From positions 186,001 to 250,000 of the forward strand of contig MPNN01000004.1 in assembly GCA_002239045.1 (NCBI GenBank): a stretch of DNA of 64,000 bases. The letters run 5' to 3'. Numbering within the stretch: position 1 is the first letter of the stretch; every line of letters begins with the position of its first letter. Both the position numbers and the translations under genes were made by a program. The DNA comes from SAR202 cluster bacterium bin127 (GTDB lineage: Bacteria; Chloroflexota; Dehalococcoidia; Lucifugimonadales; Lucifugimonadaceae). The notes under the pieces are model-generated. The model was given only the letters and a program-made list of their open reading frames with translations. It had not been told where the DNA came from and did no database searches. Positions 26,778-35,501 of the stretch are shown here, piece by piece.

Positions 26778-27977
26778 CTATTCGTACCGGAGTGCTTCGA
26801 TGGGATTGAGGCGTGCGGCGCGAACGGCGGGGTAGATGCCGAAAAAGAGGCCGACGGCGATGGATACGATGAGCGCGATGATGGGGATGTCGCTGGTGAC
26901 GCGTGTGGACCACTCGGTGCCGATGAGGAAGCGTCCGTCGATGGCGGTTGCGAGAGAGAGCCCGGCGATGACGCCGATGATTCCGCCGCCAAAGGTGAGG
27001 AATACGGCTTCGGTGACGAACTGGGCGACGATGTCGCGTCTTTTTGCGCCCATGGCCTGTCGGATGCCGATCTCGCGGGTGCGCTCGGTAACGGAGACGA
27101 GCATGATGTTCATGATCCCGATGCCGCCGACGAGAAGAGATATGCCGGCGACTGCTCCGAGGAATACGACGAGGGTCTGGTTGGCTTCGTCGAAGGTGTC
27201 GAGGATCTCTTGCTGGTTGAATACGGTGAAGTCGTCGGCTTCGGTGATGCGATGACTGAGACGGAGGACGGTTTCGATCTCTTCGATGGCTTGGTCTACG
27301 AGTTCGACGTCTCGGGCCTGGACGGAGATCTGGTCGACGCTGATGTCGCCGCCGGGGATTCGCTGTCCGGAGAGGCGGTAGTAGGCGGTGGTGATGGGGA
27401 TTAGGGCTTGGCTGTCGATAGACCCGAAGCCGCTTTGGGCAGCGAGGACGCCGACGACGCGGAACTGTCTGCCGTTAATCCGGACTTCTGCTCCTGTGGG
27501 GTCTTGATTCCCGAAGAGATCCTCGGAGACTTCTGCACCGAGAACTACGATTTCGGCTCGGGATTCGACGTGGGGAGCTCCGATGAAGGTGCCGGTTGCC
27601 ATGTCGAGGTTTCGTACGTTGAGGTACTCGGGCGTGACGCCCGTGATGGATGCTTGGGTTGTGTTGTTGTTTATGTGGATGGTGCCGAATGTGCCGATTT
27701 CGGGTGCTACGGCTTTGATGGACGGGGTGTAAAGGGGGTCGCGAAGTGCTTCTACGTCGGCAAGAGTCAGCGGTTCGCTGCTTGGGATGACGGTAAGGAG
27801 GTTGCTTCCTAGGCCTTGGATTAGTTCGGTGATGCGATCGGTGGAGCCGCGTCCGATGGACATCAGTGTGATGACGGAGCAGACACCGAGGACGATGCCG
27901 AGCAGGGCTAGCGCGGCGCGGAGACGATTCGCGGTGAGCGAGTAGATCGAGGTTCGGATTATGTCTTGGGGGGACAC
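26778..27977 (-). CDS. MacB-type ABC transporter permease
   Basis: A 399-residue permease with one N-terminal transmembrane helix (ALLGIVLGVCSVITLMSIG), a large periplasmic-type MacB_PCD domain, and three C-terminal helices of the FtsX family. The signature IRQAMGAKRRDIVAQFVTEAV lies on the cytoplasmic loop that contacts the ATPase, and the end PIEALRYE is typical. Ten bases separate it from the ATPase gene upstream. In other organisms such pumps export macrolides, peptides or lipoproteins by mechanotransmission; the substrate here is unknown. Confidence 0.93.
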   Translation of the reverse strand: MSPQDIIRTSIYSLTANRLRAALALLGIVLGVCSVITLMSIGRGSTDRITELIQGLGSNLLTVIPSSEPLTLADVEALRDPLYTPSIKAVAPEIGTFGTIHINNNTTQASITGVTPEYLNVRNLDMATGTFIGAPHVESRAEIVVLGAEVSEDLFGNQDPTGAEVRINGRQFRVVGVLAAQSGFGSIDSQALIPITTAYYRLSGQRIPGGDISVDQISVQARDVELVDQAIEEIETVLRLSHRITEADDFTVFNQQEILDTFDEANQTLVVFLGAVAGISLLVGGIGIMNIMLVSVTERTREIGIRQAMGAKRRDIVAQFVTEAVFLTFGGGIIGVIAGLSLATAIDGRFLIGTEWSTRVTSDIPIIALIVSIAVGLFFGIYPAVRAARLNPIEALRYE

Positions 27978-27987
27978 TGTGGGGCCC

Positions 27988-28806
27988 TCACCCTAACCCT
28001 CTCCCGCCGAACGGGAGAGGGGACGCGGTTCTGTGCGATATTGGGATTCGTCGGTGTGGCCGCCCTTTGTCCTTCGGATTTCCCCCGCGTGCGGGGGAAT
28101 CCCTGATTTCGTCGCTGATTACTTGGCCATCGCTGAGGGTTATTACGCGGTCGGCGCGGGCCGCCACGTCTCGTTCGTGTGTGACGACGATGACGGTGAT
28201 TCCGTTTTCGTGGTTGAGGTCGGAGATGATGTTGAGGATTTCGGCGGTGTTCGAGGTGTCGAGGTTTCCGGTGGGTTCGTCGGCGAGGAGGACGGAGGGT
28301 TCTTTGACGAGGGCGCGGGCGATGCCGACGCGTTGCTGTTGACCGCCGGAGAGTTCGGTTGGTCGATGGTGGGTGCGGTCGCCGAGGCCGACGAGGGTCA
28401 GGGCGTTTTCGGCGCGGTCGCGACGGTTGGGCCAGTGGCCGTACATCATGGGGAGTTCGACGTTTGCGAGTGCGGTGAGACGTGGGAGGAGGTTATGGGT
28501 TTGGAATACAAAGCCGACTTTTCGGCTACGGATGTCGGCGAGGCGGTCGTTGGACATTGCCTCTACTGCTTGGCCGTCGATGTGGTAGGTGCCTTCGCTG
28601 GGTACGTCGAGGCATCCGATGATGTTCATGAGTGTGGATTTGCCGGAGCCGGAGGCGCCCATGATGGCGACGTATTCGCCGTCGTGGATGTCGATTGAGA
28701 CGCCGTCGAGGGCTCGGACTTGGATTGTTCCGGCACCCATTTCGTAGATCTTGGTGACGTCGCGGATGCGGATTACGGGTTGGTCAGGGTTGGAGGTGCT
28801 TCGCAT
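27988..28806 (-). CDS. MacB/LolD-type ABC transporter ATP-binding protein
   Basis: Walker A is GASGSGKST, the signature LSGGQQQRVGIAR, Walker B VLLADEPTGNLD, and the H-loop is in VTHERD. The normal domain ends near GQVISDEI. About 37 further residues (RDSPARGGNPKD... to SPLPFGGRGLG) are encoded by two REP-like palindromes, so the original stop seems to have been lost and the frame now runs through the repeats. It is second in the export operon, 12 bases after the fusion-protein gene and 10 before the permease. Confidence 0.94.
   Translation of the reverse strand: MRSTSNPDQPVIRIRDVTKIYEMGAGTIQVRALDGVSIDIHDGEYVAIMGASGSGKSTLMNIIGCLDVPSEGTYHIDGQAVEAMSNDRLADIRSRKVGFVFQTHNLLPRLTALANVELPMMYGHWPNRRDRAENALTLVGLGDRTHHRPTELSGGQQQRVGIARALVKEPSVLLADEPTGNLDTSNTAEILNIISDLNHENGITVIVVTHERDVAARADRVITLSDGQVISDEIRDSPARGGNPKDKGRPHRRIPISHRTASPLPFGGRGLG
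27998..28020. repeat. REP-like palindrome (CCTCTCCCG/CGGGAGAGG)
   Basis: A perfect 9-bp stem with a five-base loop, preceded by ccctcaccctaa. It lies inside the 3' end of the ABC ATPase gene and contributes its last codons (SPLPFGGRGLG). Confidence 0.7.
28076..28102. repeat. REP-like palindrome (TCCCCCGC/GCGGGGGA)
   Basis: GGATTTCCCCCGC and GCGGGGGAATCC form a nearly perfect hairpin with a two-base loop and one bulge. It is also within the ABC ATPase reading frame, encoding SPARGGNP. Confidence 0.65.
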
Positions 28807-28818
28807 GTCGTTGAGCGT

Positions 28819-31800
28819 CTATCGCCGCGGAGGTCCACCGCCGGCGAATGCTCGGACGGCACCGAATCCGCCGAATTGGCTGGTGTCGGCACCCACGACG
28901 GTCATGAGGATGGTCTCGCCTTCTGAGACGCCGTCTTCGATGACGGTCCAGAAGTCGTCGGAGATGCCGAGGGTTACGTTTCGGGGTTCTAGCGTGTCGT
29001 CGTCGGTTGAGACGAGGAGGATGGGTTCGTTTACCGAGCCGAAGAGGGCTTGGATGGGGACGAGGAGTTTGTTGGTCTGCTCGCGTATGACGACTTCGGC
29101 GACGGCGCTGAGGCCTTCGGGGAGTTGCGTGGCGGATGGCTGTTCGGTTTGGATGGTCACGGGGTAGGTAACGACGCCTTGTTCGGATTCGCCGAAGGCC
29201 GCGATGTCGCTGATGCGGCCTGCCAAAGCCTCGTCGCCGAGAGCTTCAAGTTCGATGGATGCTGGGTCGCCGACTTGGAGGAATAAGACATCGACCTCGT
29301 CGACAGTGCCGGAGATTTCGACGATCGAAGGGTCGGCCATGACGACTGCGATGGCGTCTTTGTTGACGGATTGGCCTTCTTCGACCTGTAGATCTGCGAC
29401 GACGCCATCGAAGGGTGCGATAATCTGCGTTCCTTCGGTCGCGGCGCGCGCGGTATCGAGTTCTTCGCGTGCTGTTGCGACCTCGGCGCGTCGGAGGGCG
29501 ACGGTGGCCGGATCGGGGTTGACGAGGTCAGTGTGCTCTTGCAAGGCAACGGCGAGATCAGCTCTCGCAACCGCGAGTTCCTGGCGGGCGAATTCGATGT
29601 CGACTTCGTCTGGTGAGACCAGGTCTTGCAGCGCGGCGAGTTTGTCGTTCAGGTCTTCTTCGGCTGCGGTGACTTCGGTCTGGGCGAGAGCGATTGCGAC
29701 TTCATCGCCATCCAAAAGGGTTTGCAGGGCACGCGATTTGTCGACGAGGTCAGCGTTGGCGGCATAGGTTCGCTGATGCATGACGATGTTGTCTGGCGAC
29801 TCTAGGTTTCGGAGATTGTCCAACTCTCTGATCGCTTCAGCGAGGTCGGCTTCGGCTTTGGTTGCTTTGGAGTAGGCGACGGAGACGGTTACGTCGTCCG
29901 GCCCGGTTTGCAGGTCGGTCAGAGTTTCCTCGGCATCAATCAGTTTGCCGCGCGCGACCTTTGCCGATTCGATTGCGACTGCCAGTGATTGAGCCGCCTC
30001 TGCGACGCCGACTTTCGATTCCTGCTCGACGCGTTCCAACTCTTCGTAAAGGAGTTCCAGTCTGTTTGCTACGTCGACTTGCGTGTAATAGGCGACTTCC
30101 TGCTTGGCGAATAGGTCGTTGATGATTTCGTCATCGGTGGCGGTCATCTCGTCCTCGAGCTGTTCCTCGAGGTCTTCCAAAGCCTGTTCTGCAGACGCCA
30201 CCGCGTCTTCAGCGCTGTCGAGTTGTTGGGAATCTGCGAGCTTAGCGGTCTGGTACGCTTCGGATTTCAGCAGGAGGTCATCCCATGCGTCCTTAAATTC
30301 GAGATTGACGCATGTTGAATTGATGCCGTTCTCTGCCTCGGTGCAGTCGAATCGAAGTTCAGACAGAAAGAACTCGGTCCACGTAGCCACGATGGCTTCA
30401 TCCCACGGAGTTGCTGGATCGTCTTCGACCCAACCCGAAGATGCCATGGTTCGCTGTGCCAATCCTCCGGAGACGGTAGCGGGATCCATGATCTCGTCTA
30501 GCGCCTTACCGACATCGGCGAAGATCTGATCAGGGGAGTATTCCCATCGGTATTTGGAGATGTCCATGCCGAGCCATTTGGCGAAGACGTTTTTGTAAGT
30601 GACCTGAGCGTCGTAAAGCTCGGATTCCAGTTTTCGGACGTCGGCACCAGCCTCGATCGCGAGCCGGGCCAGTTGGTTTTCTGCTACAACAACATCGTCC
30701 TCTGCTTCGGCGATCTGCGCGTTAAGGTCGGCGACCACTTCCTCGTCGAACGGTTTTTGGGCGTCCGACAAGGCTTCTTGCGCTTCGGTAAGAGCCAGTG
30801 TCGCCGCAGCGAGTTCGGCTTCGACTTTGGAGATTTCCAACTTCTTGCGGGTGATGTCGTTTCCAACGTTCGCGTTTGCCACCAGCAATGCGTTCTCCGC
30901 ATCGACGACCGCGGCATCGGCCTCGATCACGGCCAATTTCTCATTTTCGAGATCTAGTTGTGCTTGATTGACCGCGTTTCCGTCGATATTCAGCGTGGCT
31001 TCGTACGCTTCGAGTGCGTCGTCGCGGACATTTGTGGCCTCGCCAACGGCGATTTCTGCCGCGCTAATCGCCGCGCTTTGTTGCGCCGTCAGGTCTTCCA
31101 ACTCGGTGGTGAGGTCTGCCAACGTCTTTTCGGCTTCTGCGACTCCGAGCTGCGCGTTACCCACGTCTAAGTCGGATGGCGAGAGGAGGTCGGCAAGTTT
31201 ATCTTGGGCGGCTTCGAGGTCGGCGATTGCCTCGGCGACGGCGAGTTCGGCTTCGGCGATTTCCGTTGCAGGAGGATCGATCAGTTTAGCCAAGGCATCT
31301 TCGGCAGTGGCGAAATCTTGCTGCGCCTTTGCAACTTTCAGCGTGGCGTCGCTGATCGTCTTTTGATCGGGATTGACCAAATCTTCGAGCGCTGTTTCGG
31401 CGTCTTGGAGGGCGACGCTTGCGTTCTGCAACTGTTGCTGAGCAGCGACAACGGCTTCATCGTTGAGGGACATCAGGATTTCGCCCTCGGTCAAGAAGTC
31501 GCCGATTTCGATGTCGATCGTATCGACGGTTCCGGCCATCGCGAATGACAGTCGCTCGCGGTTGGCGTATTCGAGGGTCCCGTTGACGGCGACCGAGTTG
31601 ACGAGATCGCCGCGTCGGATGGTCAGGAGTTGTGTTTCGGCATCTTCATCGACTCCGTATTCAGCGAGGACGCTGGCGATGGGCGATTCGCCTTCGATCA
31701 GGTCTTGGACATAAGGGTAGAGGTAGAAGGTGCCGAGATAAGCAACGACAGGGACGGCGATGAGGACGGCCGCGGCGATGATCCACTGTCGGACAGATAT

Positions 31801-31857
31801 CTGTCTCAACGGGTTGTCGTTCGCCTCGGTATCGTCATTGTCGGTGTTTGAAGGCAT
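28819..31857 (-). CDS. MacA/HlyD-type membrane fusion protein with very long repeated coiled coil
   Basis: The protein has a cytoplasmic tail, a membrane anchor (QWIIAAAVLIAVPVVAYLG), then a beta-barrel/lipoyl start (VNSVAVNGTLEYANRERLSF). Next comes a coiled-coil hairpin of more than 600 residues, then the second lipoyl half (TQIIAPFDGVVADLQVEEGQ) and a barrel domain. Around 38-residue repeats, marked by DLVNPD, LLSPSD, LVSPDE and LVNPDP, line both arms. Ordinary MacA has about 370 residues; this one has about 1010. I take the ATG at 31857; the track ORF extends to 32088 through a Ser/Asn/Arg-rich stretch of doubtful value. It is first in the operon with ATPase, permease and DUF5666 protein. 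Confidence 0.88.
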   Translation of the reverse strand: MPSNTDNDDTEANDNPLRQISVRQWIIAAAVLIAVPVVAYLGTFYLYPYVQDLIEGESPIASVLAEYGVDEDAETQLLTIRRGDLVNSVAVNGTLEYANRERLSFAMAGTVDTIDIEIGDFLTEGEILMSLNDEAVVAAQQQLQNASVALQDAETALEDLVNPDQKTISDATLKVAKAQQDFATAEDALAKLIDPPATEIAEAELAVAEAIADLEAAQDKLADLLSPSDLDVGNAQLGVAEAEKTLADLTTELEDLTAQQSAAISAAEIAVGEATNVRDDALEAYEATLNIDGNAVNQAQLDLENEKLAVIEADAAVVDAENALLVANANVGNDITRKKLEISKVEAELAAATLALTEAQEALSDAQKPFDEEVVADLNAQIAEAEDDVVVAENQLARLAIEAGADVRKLESELYDAQVTYKNVFAKWLGMDISKYRWEYSPDQIFADVGKALDEIMDPATVSGGLAQRTMASSGWVEDDPATPWDEAIVATWTEFFLSELRFDCTEAENGINSTCVNLEFKDAWDDLLLKSEAYQTAKLADSQQLDSAEDAVASAEQALEDLEEQLEDEMTATDDEIINDLFAKQEVAYYTQVDVANRLELLYEELERVEQESKVGVAEAAQSLAVAIESAKVARGKLIDAEETLTDLQTGPDDVTVSVAYSKATKAEADLAEAIRELDNLRNLESPDNIVMHQRTYAANADLVDKSRALQTLLDGDEVAIALAQTEVTAAEEDLNDKLAALQDLVSPDEVDIEFARQELAVARADLAVALQEHTDLVNPDPATVALRRAEVATAREELDTARAATEGTQIIAPFDGVVADLQVEEGQSVNKDAIAVVMADPSIVEISGTVDEVDVLFLQVGDPASIELEALGDEALAGRISDIAAFGESEQGVVTYPVTIQTEQPSATQLPEGLSAVAEVVIREQTNKLLVPIQALFGSVNEPILLVSTDDDTLEPRNVTLGISDDFWTVIEDGVSEGETILMTVVGADTSQFGGFGAVRAFAGGGPPRR

Positions 31858-32163
31858 ATATCGACCGGAATTTTCCTCGGTGGCGTTGCCACGATCTTGT
31901 TGAAATCGATTATGAAATTGAATCTCGCGTGAATTGTTAAGATCATTGCTCGCGACATTTTCGGTTACGCTCTCGATGCGCGATGCGGATGTTGATGTTC
32001 GTTGATTCCGTCTGCCAGTCATCAAGAAGAATCCGAGCATGCCTGCAATCGAGCAGTTGGTCCAGGGGCTTCGCTTTGGGTTGGGCATCGAAATCGAAAT
32101 CAGTGATGAAGTTTAGAGTAACCTTATTCACGCGCGACCGTATTTGGACCGTGAGGGATTGCG
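31858..32163. promoter_or_regulatory. Divergent intergenic region before the export operon
   Basis: This stretch separates the minus-strand export operon from the plus-strand dehydrogenase gene and must hold promoters for both. The minus-strand frame of the fusion protein stays open to 32088 but its translation lacks any recognisable feature. I see no distinct operator. Confidence 0.4.
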
Positions 32164-33204
32164 ATGGTTGAAGCTAAGCTAGCACGAGATTATGACATTC
32201 GATTTGGGCACGGATTGCTCAAATCCGACTCTGCGAAATGGGGGCGATATGTGGTGATCACAACGCCCTCAGCATGGGCGGCAACGAAGGACGAGTTGGA
32301 CCACGAGCCGGCGGGAATTGGCATCAACGAGTGGCTCGACCGGACGCACTTGATCGAAGTGTCGGACTCGCTGCCAGACGATATTGATCTGGTTGTCGGC
32401 CTCGGAGCTGGGCGGGCGTTGGACCACGCGAAGCTGGTCGCGCACCGCAAGGGCAAACCGCTTGTCCAAGTTCCGACTGTGGTCTCCACGGGTGCCATCA
32501 TTCATGGCTTCGTTGCGGACTGGGACGGACGGCAGATTGTTGGGCAGCTCGTGGTGGTGAACTGTGAGTACGTTTTGGTCGACTACGATGTCGTACTGCG
32601 GGCACCGGAGCGATTGAACACGGCGGGATTAGGCGATGTTCTGTGCGGATATGCGGGACTTTCGGAATGGCGGCACACCGCAGAACTTGGGAAGACTGAT
32701 CCGGTAGATGAATCGAAGACAGCGAGATCGATAGCGCTGTACGACCAGATCGTGACCGATTTTCCCGCATCTCTCGACGCAGATGGCGAACTGACACCGG
32801 CATCGGTGAAGGTAATTATGTCGGCGGTGCAGGCACGCGACGATGCTTTGGTGAAAGACGACCGCGCACCGGGCGCGGATCATGCGTTCTGCTTCGTTGT
32901 CGAAATTGCCAACGACAAGTACTGGATACACGGCGAGATGTGCGCGCTTGGCGCCGTGATAATCGCTTGGCGCACCCAACAGAGCCCGGAAACGTTGACC
33001 GGGTGGTTGGATAAATGCAAGGTTCGGTGGCGTCCTTCCGATGTTGAGATAACTCGTGAAGAGTTAGGCGCGGGAATCGCGGTGTGGCCGTCATGGATGG
33101 GCGACGGCACGAACGACAAACCGGCATCGCCCTCGGTCGTGGTGCAAGAGCCCATGACCGAAGAGGATATCGATGCATGTTGGGAGTGGCTGAACTCCAA
33201 TTGA
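32164..33204 (+). CDS. Glycerol-1-phosphate dehydrogenase-like enzyme (iron-containing alcohol dehydrogenase superfamily)
   Basis: The N-terminal NAD-binding half has VVGLGAGRALDHAKLVAHRKGKP and the VPTVVSTGAIIHGF phosphate loop, as in glycerol-1-phosphate dehydrogenases such as archaeal EgsA and Bacillus AraM. Probable metal ligands are the aspartate of TAGLGDVLCGYAGLSEW and histidines in GADHAFCF and WIHGEMCALG. G1PDH makes sn-glycerol-1-phosphate, rare in bacteria. The sequence is diverged enough that another polyol-phosphate or sugar substrate is possible. A nucleotidyltransferase gene starts 25 bases downstream on the same strand, so the product may be activated to a nucleotide derivative for surface polymers or lipids; this is inference. 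Confidence 0.8.
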   Translation: MVEAKLARDYDIRFGHGLLKSDSAKWGRYVVITTPSAWAATKDELDHEPAGIGINEWLDRTHLIEVSDSLPDDIDLVVGLGAGRALDHAKLVAHRKGKPLVQVPTVVSTGAIIHGFVADWDGRQIVGQLVVVNCEYVLVDYDVVLRAPERLNTAGLGDVLCGYAGLSEWRHTAELGKTDPVDESKTARSIALYDQIVTDFPASLDADGELTPASVKVIMSAVQARDDALVKDDRAPGADHAFCFVVEIANDKYWIHGEMCALGAVIIAWRTQQSPETLTGWLDKCKVRWRPSDVEITREELGAGIAVWPSWMGDGTNDKPASPSVVVQEPMTEEDIDACWEWLNSN

Positions 33205-33229
33205 AGGGACACGCCCGGGGATACGTCCA

Positions 33230-33937
33230 ATGTGGGCATTGACGATCGCAGGTGGTCGTGGCGAGCGGTTGAAGCCGCTAACGGACAACATCTGCAAGCC
33301 GATGGTGCCGGTCAACGGTGCTCCGTTGCTCCAGCATCAGGCGAGTTGGCTTTGCGCGAACGGTGTCACTGACATCGTTTTCCTGACCGGCTATCGGGCA
33401 GAGCAGGTGGAGGAACATTTCGGAGACGGTGCGCGATACGGATTCCGGGCGCACTACTCGCCCGAAGATCAACCCCTCGGCAGAGGCGGGGCCGTCAAAC
33501 AGGGATTGGGAGTCGTGCCGGAAGACGTCGAAGACGTTGTGGTTGTGAACGGCGATGTGTTGACAGATCAGCCGCTGGCACCGCTTATTGATACAAGGCG
33601 CGCAAATCGAGCGTTGGCCGCCATCACTTTGATACCGTATGTCAGTCAGTTCGGCGTGGTGTTGGTTTCCGACGATGACGTTGTTACCAGCTTTGCCGAG
33701 AAGACGGAACTACCTTTTTGGATCAACGGCGGCATCTACGTTCTCGAGCGCGGCATCGAGGGACTTTTTCCTGACGTTGGCGACCACGAAGACTCCACCT
33801 TTCCTCAGATAGTCGATGAAGCCCGCATGCGGGCGATACGTTCGAGCGCAAACTGGATATCGGTGGACAGTCACAAAGACCTGAGTCAGGCGGAAGAGAT
33901 GATGGCGCAGGGGATGTTGCCGCGATCGAAGGTTTGA
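33230..33937 (+). CDS. Sugar-phosphate nucleotidyltransferase (mannose-1-phosphate guanylyltransferase-like)
   Basis: The Rossmann-type nucleotide site is clear: LTIAGGRGERLKPLTDNICKPM, with lysine in KPM, followed by PLLQHQASWL, GRGGAVKQGL and the metal-binding VVVNGDVLTD. The 235-residue length fits minimal GMPP/RmlA-type transferases without a C-terminal hexapeptide domain. Nucleotide and sugar specificity are not readable. It forms an operon with the glycerol-1-phosphate-dehydrogenase-like gene. Confidence 0.88.
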   Translation: MWALTIAGGRGERLKPLTDNICKPMVPVNGAPLLQHQASWLCANGVTDIVFLTGYRAEQVEEHFGDGARYGFRAHYSPEDQPLGRGGAVKQGLGVVPEDVEDVVVVNGDVLTDQPLAPLIDTRRANRALAAITLIPYVSQFGVVLVSDDDVVTSFAEKTELPFWINGGIYVLERGIEGLFPDVGDHEDSTFPQIVDEARMRAIRSSANWISVDSHKDLSQAEEMMAQGMLPRSKV

Positions 33938-34062
33938 GTGGCCCTGCGTGGGTTAATTTCACGACCTTCTCACTTGTTGCCCGAGAGGGAATTAAAGGGG
34001 GTTAAGGATGGTTGCGGTGAATTTCGTGCATCCCCTGCGTGCGGCGCTTCGCTTGCACGCGT

Positions 34063-34083
34063 CCCCTTCGCTAGGCGAAGGGG
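34063..34083. terminator. Hairpin in REP-like stretch, likely bidirectional terminator
   Basis: CCCCTTCG pairs with CGAAGGGG around CTAGG. The hairpin lies in a repetitive stretch (33970-34090) between the convergent nucleotidyltransferase and CBS genes, where it could end both transcripts. Confidence 0.55.
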
Positions 34084-34117
34084 AGGTTTGGTTCCTCCGT
34101 TTTAAGCCTAGGGGGAG

Positions 34118-34606
34118 TTAGTCGGGGTTAAATTCGCTTGCGATGAACATTCGCAAGAGGTCGTGGCGAGCGATCATTCCTATCGGGATGCCGTCCGCTA
34201 CGACTGTGATGTGGTTCTCGCCGGTGGTTGCGATTAGCTCGATCACGACGTCGATGGTGGCGTCGGCACGCACGAATGGGGGATCGGATTTCATGACCTC
34301 TTCGACGCTCTTCGAGCGGACTCGTTCGATCGCGTCGTAATACCCGGTTGAATGGTCGCTGCCAACGGCCGCACCCATGAGACGGGTTGCGGTTCCGCGC
34401 ATGAAGGGGATCAGGTCTTCCGTGGGCATAAACATCTGTTCGGTCACCAACCCGCAGAATTTGCCTGCGTCGTCTACCACCACCACCGAACCGATATTGT
34501 GTTCGATCATCAGCTTCGCAACATCCGAAACCGTATCGTAGCGGTGCGCCGTGATCGCTGGCGCATGCATCAGACTTCGGACATCGCCACCTGGTACTTG
34601 ACTCAT
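34118..34606 (-). CDS. CBS-domain pair protein
   Basis: About 160 residues consisting of two CBS motifs: ITAHRYDTVSDVAKLMIEHN with IGSVVVVDDAGKFCGLVTE, and FVRADATIDVVIELIATTG with HITVVADGIPIGMIARHDLL. Such stand-alone pairs bind AMP, ATP or SAM and regulate partners. Translation may start at GTG 34612 or ATG 34606. No partner gene is obvious; the upstream neighbour is a cytidylate-kinase-like gene on the same strand. Confidence 0.88.
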   Translation of the reverse strand: MSQVPGGDVRSLMHAPAITAHRYDTVSDVAKLMIEHNIGSVVVVDDAGKFCGLVTEQMFMPTEDLIPFMRGTATRLMGAAVGSDHSTGYYDAIERVRSKSVEEVMKSDPPFVRADATIDVVIELIATTGENHITVVADGIPIGMIARHDLLRMFIASEFNPD

Positions 34607-34700
34607 TTCCACCTATCCACATTCGCTCCGAGGGCACTTCCTCGAAAGGTATTACAGAAGGATTGACGCGGGCCAATCCAACGGCCAGACACCGAGTATC

Positions 34701-35390
34701 TTAGACCTTTGCGCGCTCGCGTTCCGCCTTCAGATAACGCGACAGTTCTATGGTTACGATATCGATGTTTTTGTCGGACGTGTTGATGACGAAGTCGTAA
34801 ATCATCGGGTCTTCAGGGTCGGCTTGATGCAATTTGTCGAAGTATTCTCGCTGCGCGTTTTGGCGTTCCAAGATAATGCGTTCCGCCTCGGCGACATTGG
34901 TCAGTCCCTCCCGCCGCATCACGCGTGTCACGCGGTCGTCCCAGTTGGCGAAGATTCCGACACGCGCCACTTCGTCTTGATCTGCCAGTTCAACCGCGCC
35001 GGCGCGGTGGACGATGACCGCATTTCCGCCCTTGGCGAGATCGCTGAGGTCGTAGGAGTTGTCGATCGGGCTTTGCGCTGATGGACCGTTTCGGTCCCAC
35101 GTCAGCGGTATGTGGAGATCTGCCGCGCCTTGAAGCATCGGGTCGTCGCCGGCTGCTCCTACCGCGAAGTACGAGGCCGCCCTTTCGACCCACGTCCACA
35201 ACCGTTCGGAGAATTCGGTGTTCGGTGCCGCGCCCGTCACGTTTACCGCGTCCGCATCGGAATTGCTTTCGACCGTCCGCAATCGGACGCGATCAAAGTA
35301 CCTCCACCCGAACATCCGGGAGATCTTTCTGCCAACATCGAATGCGCCAGACCCGATGTGGCCGTCTATCGTGATCAATGTTTTGCGCAT
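34701..35390 (-). CDS. Cytidylate kinase-like family protein
   Basis: The ATG at 35390 gives MRKTLITIDGHIGSGAFDVG, whose GSGAFDVGRKIS phosphate loop is the form seen in the cytidylate_kin2 family, where the usual lysine is absent. FGWRYFDRVRLR follows as expected, and later the family-typical VIVHRAGAV and VINTSDKNIDIV. The real substrate of this family is not established. The track ORF adds 24 unlikely N-terminal residues. It is followed by the CBS gene. Confidence 0.85.
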   Translation of the reverse strand: MRKTLITIDGHIGSGAFDVGRKISRMFGWRYFDRVRLRTVESNSDADAVNVTGAAPNTEFSERLWTWVERAASYFAVGAAGDDPMLQGAADLHIPLTWDRNGPSAQSPIDNSYDLSDLAKGGNAVIVHRAGAVELADQDEVARVGIFANWDDRVTRVMRREGLTNVAEAERIILERQNAQREYFDKLHQADPEDPMIYDFVINTSDKNIDIVTIELSRYLKAERERAKV

Positions 35391-35501
35391 TGCAGCCAGA
35401 CACGTACTCGGCGGACGATGGGATACACAAAAAAGTCCGCGCGAGCGCAATACTACATGCAATCCGCCGTTCTAGCAATTCCGATTGCGAATCCCGCCGA
35501 T

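Noticed and set aside
32164-33204. 3-dehydroquinate synthase
   Set aside because: The fold is related, but the glycine motif, VPT loop and metal-site order fit the G1PDH group better, and no shikimate gene is nearby.
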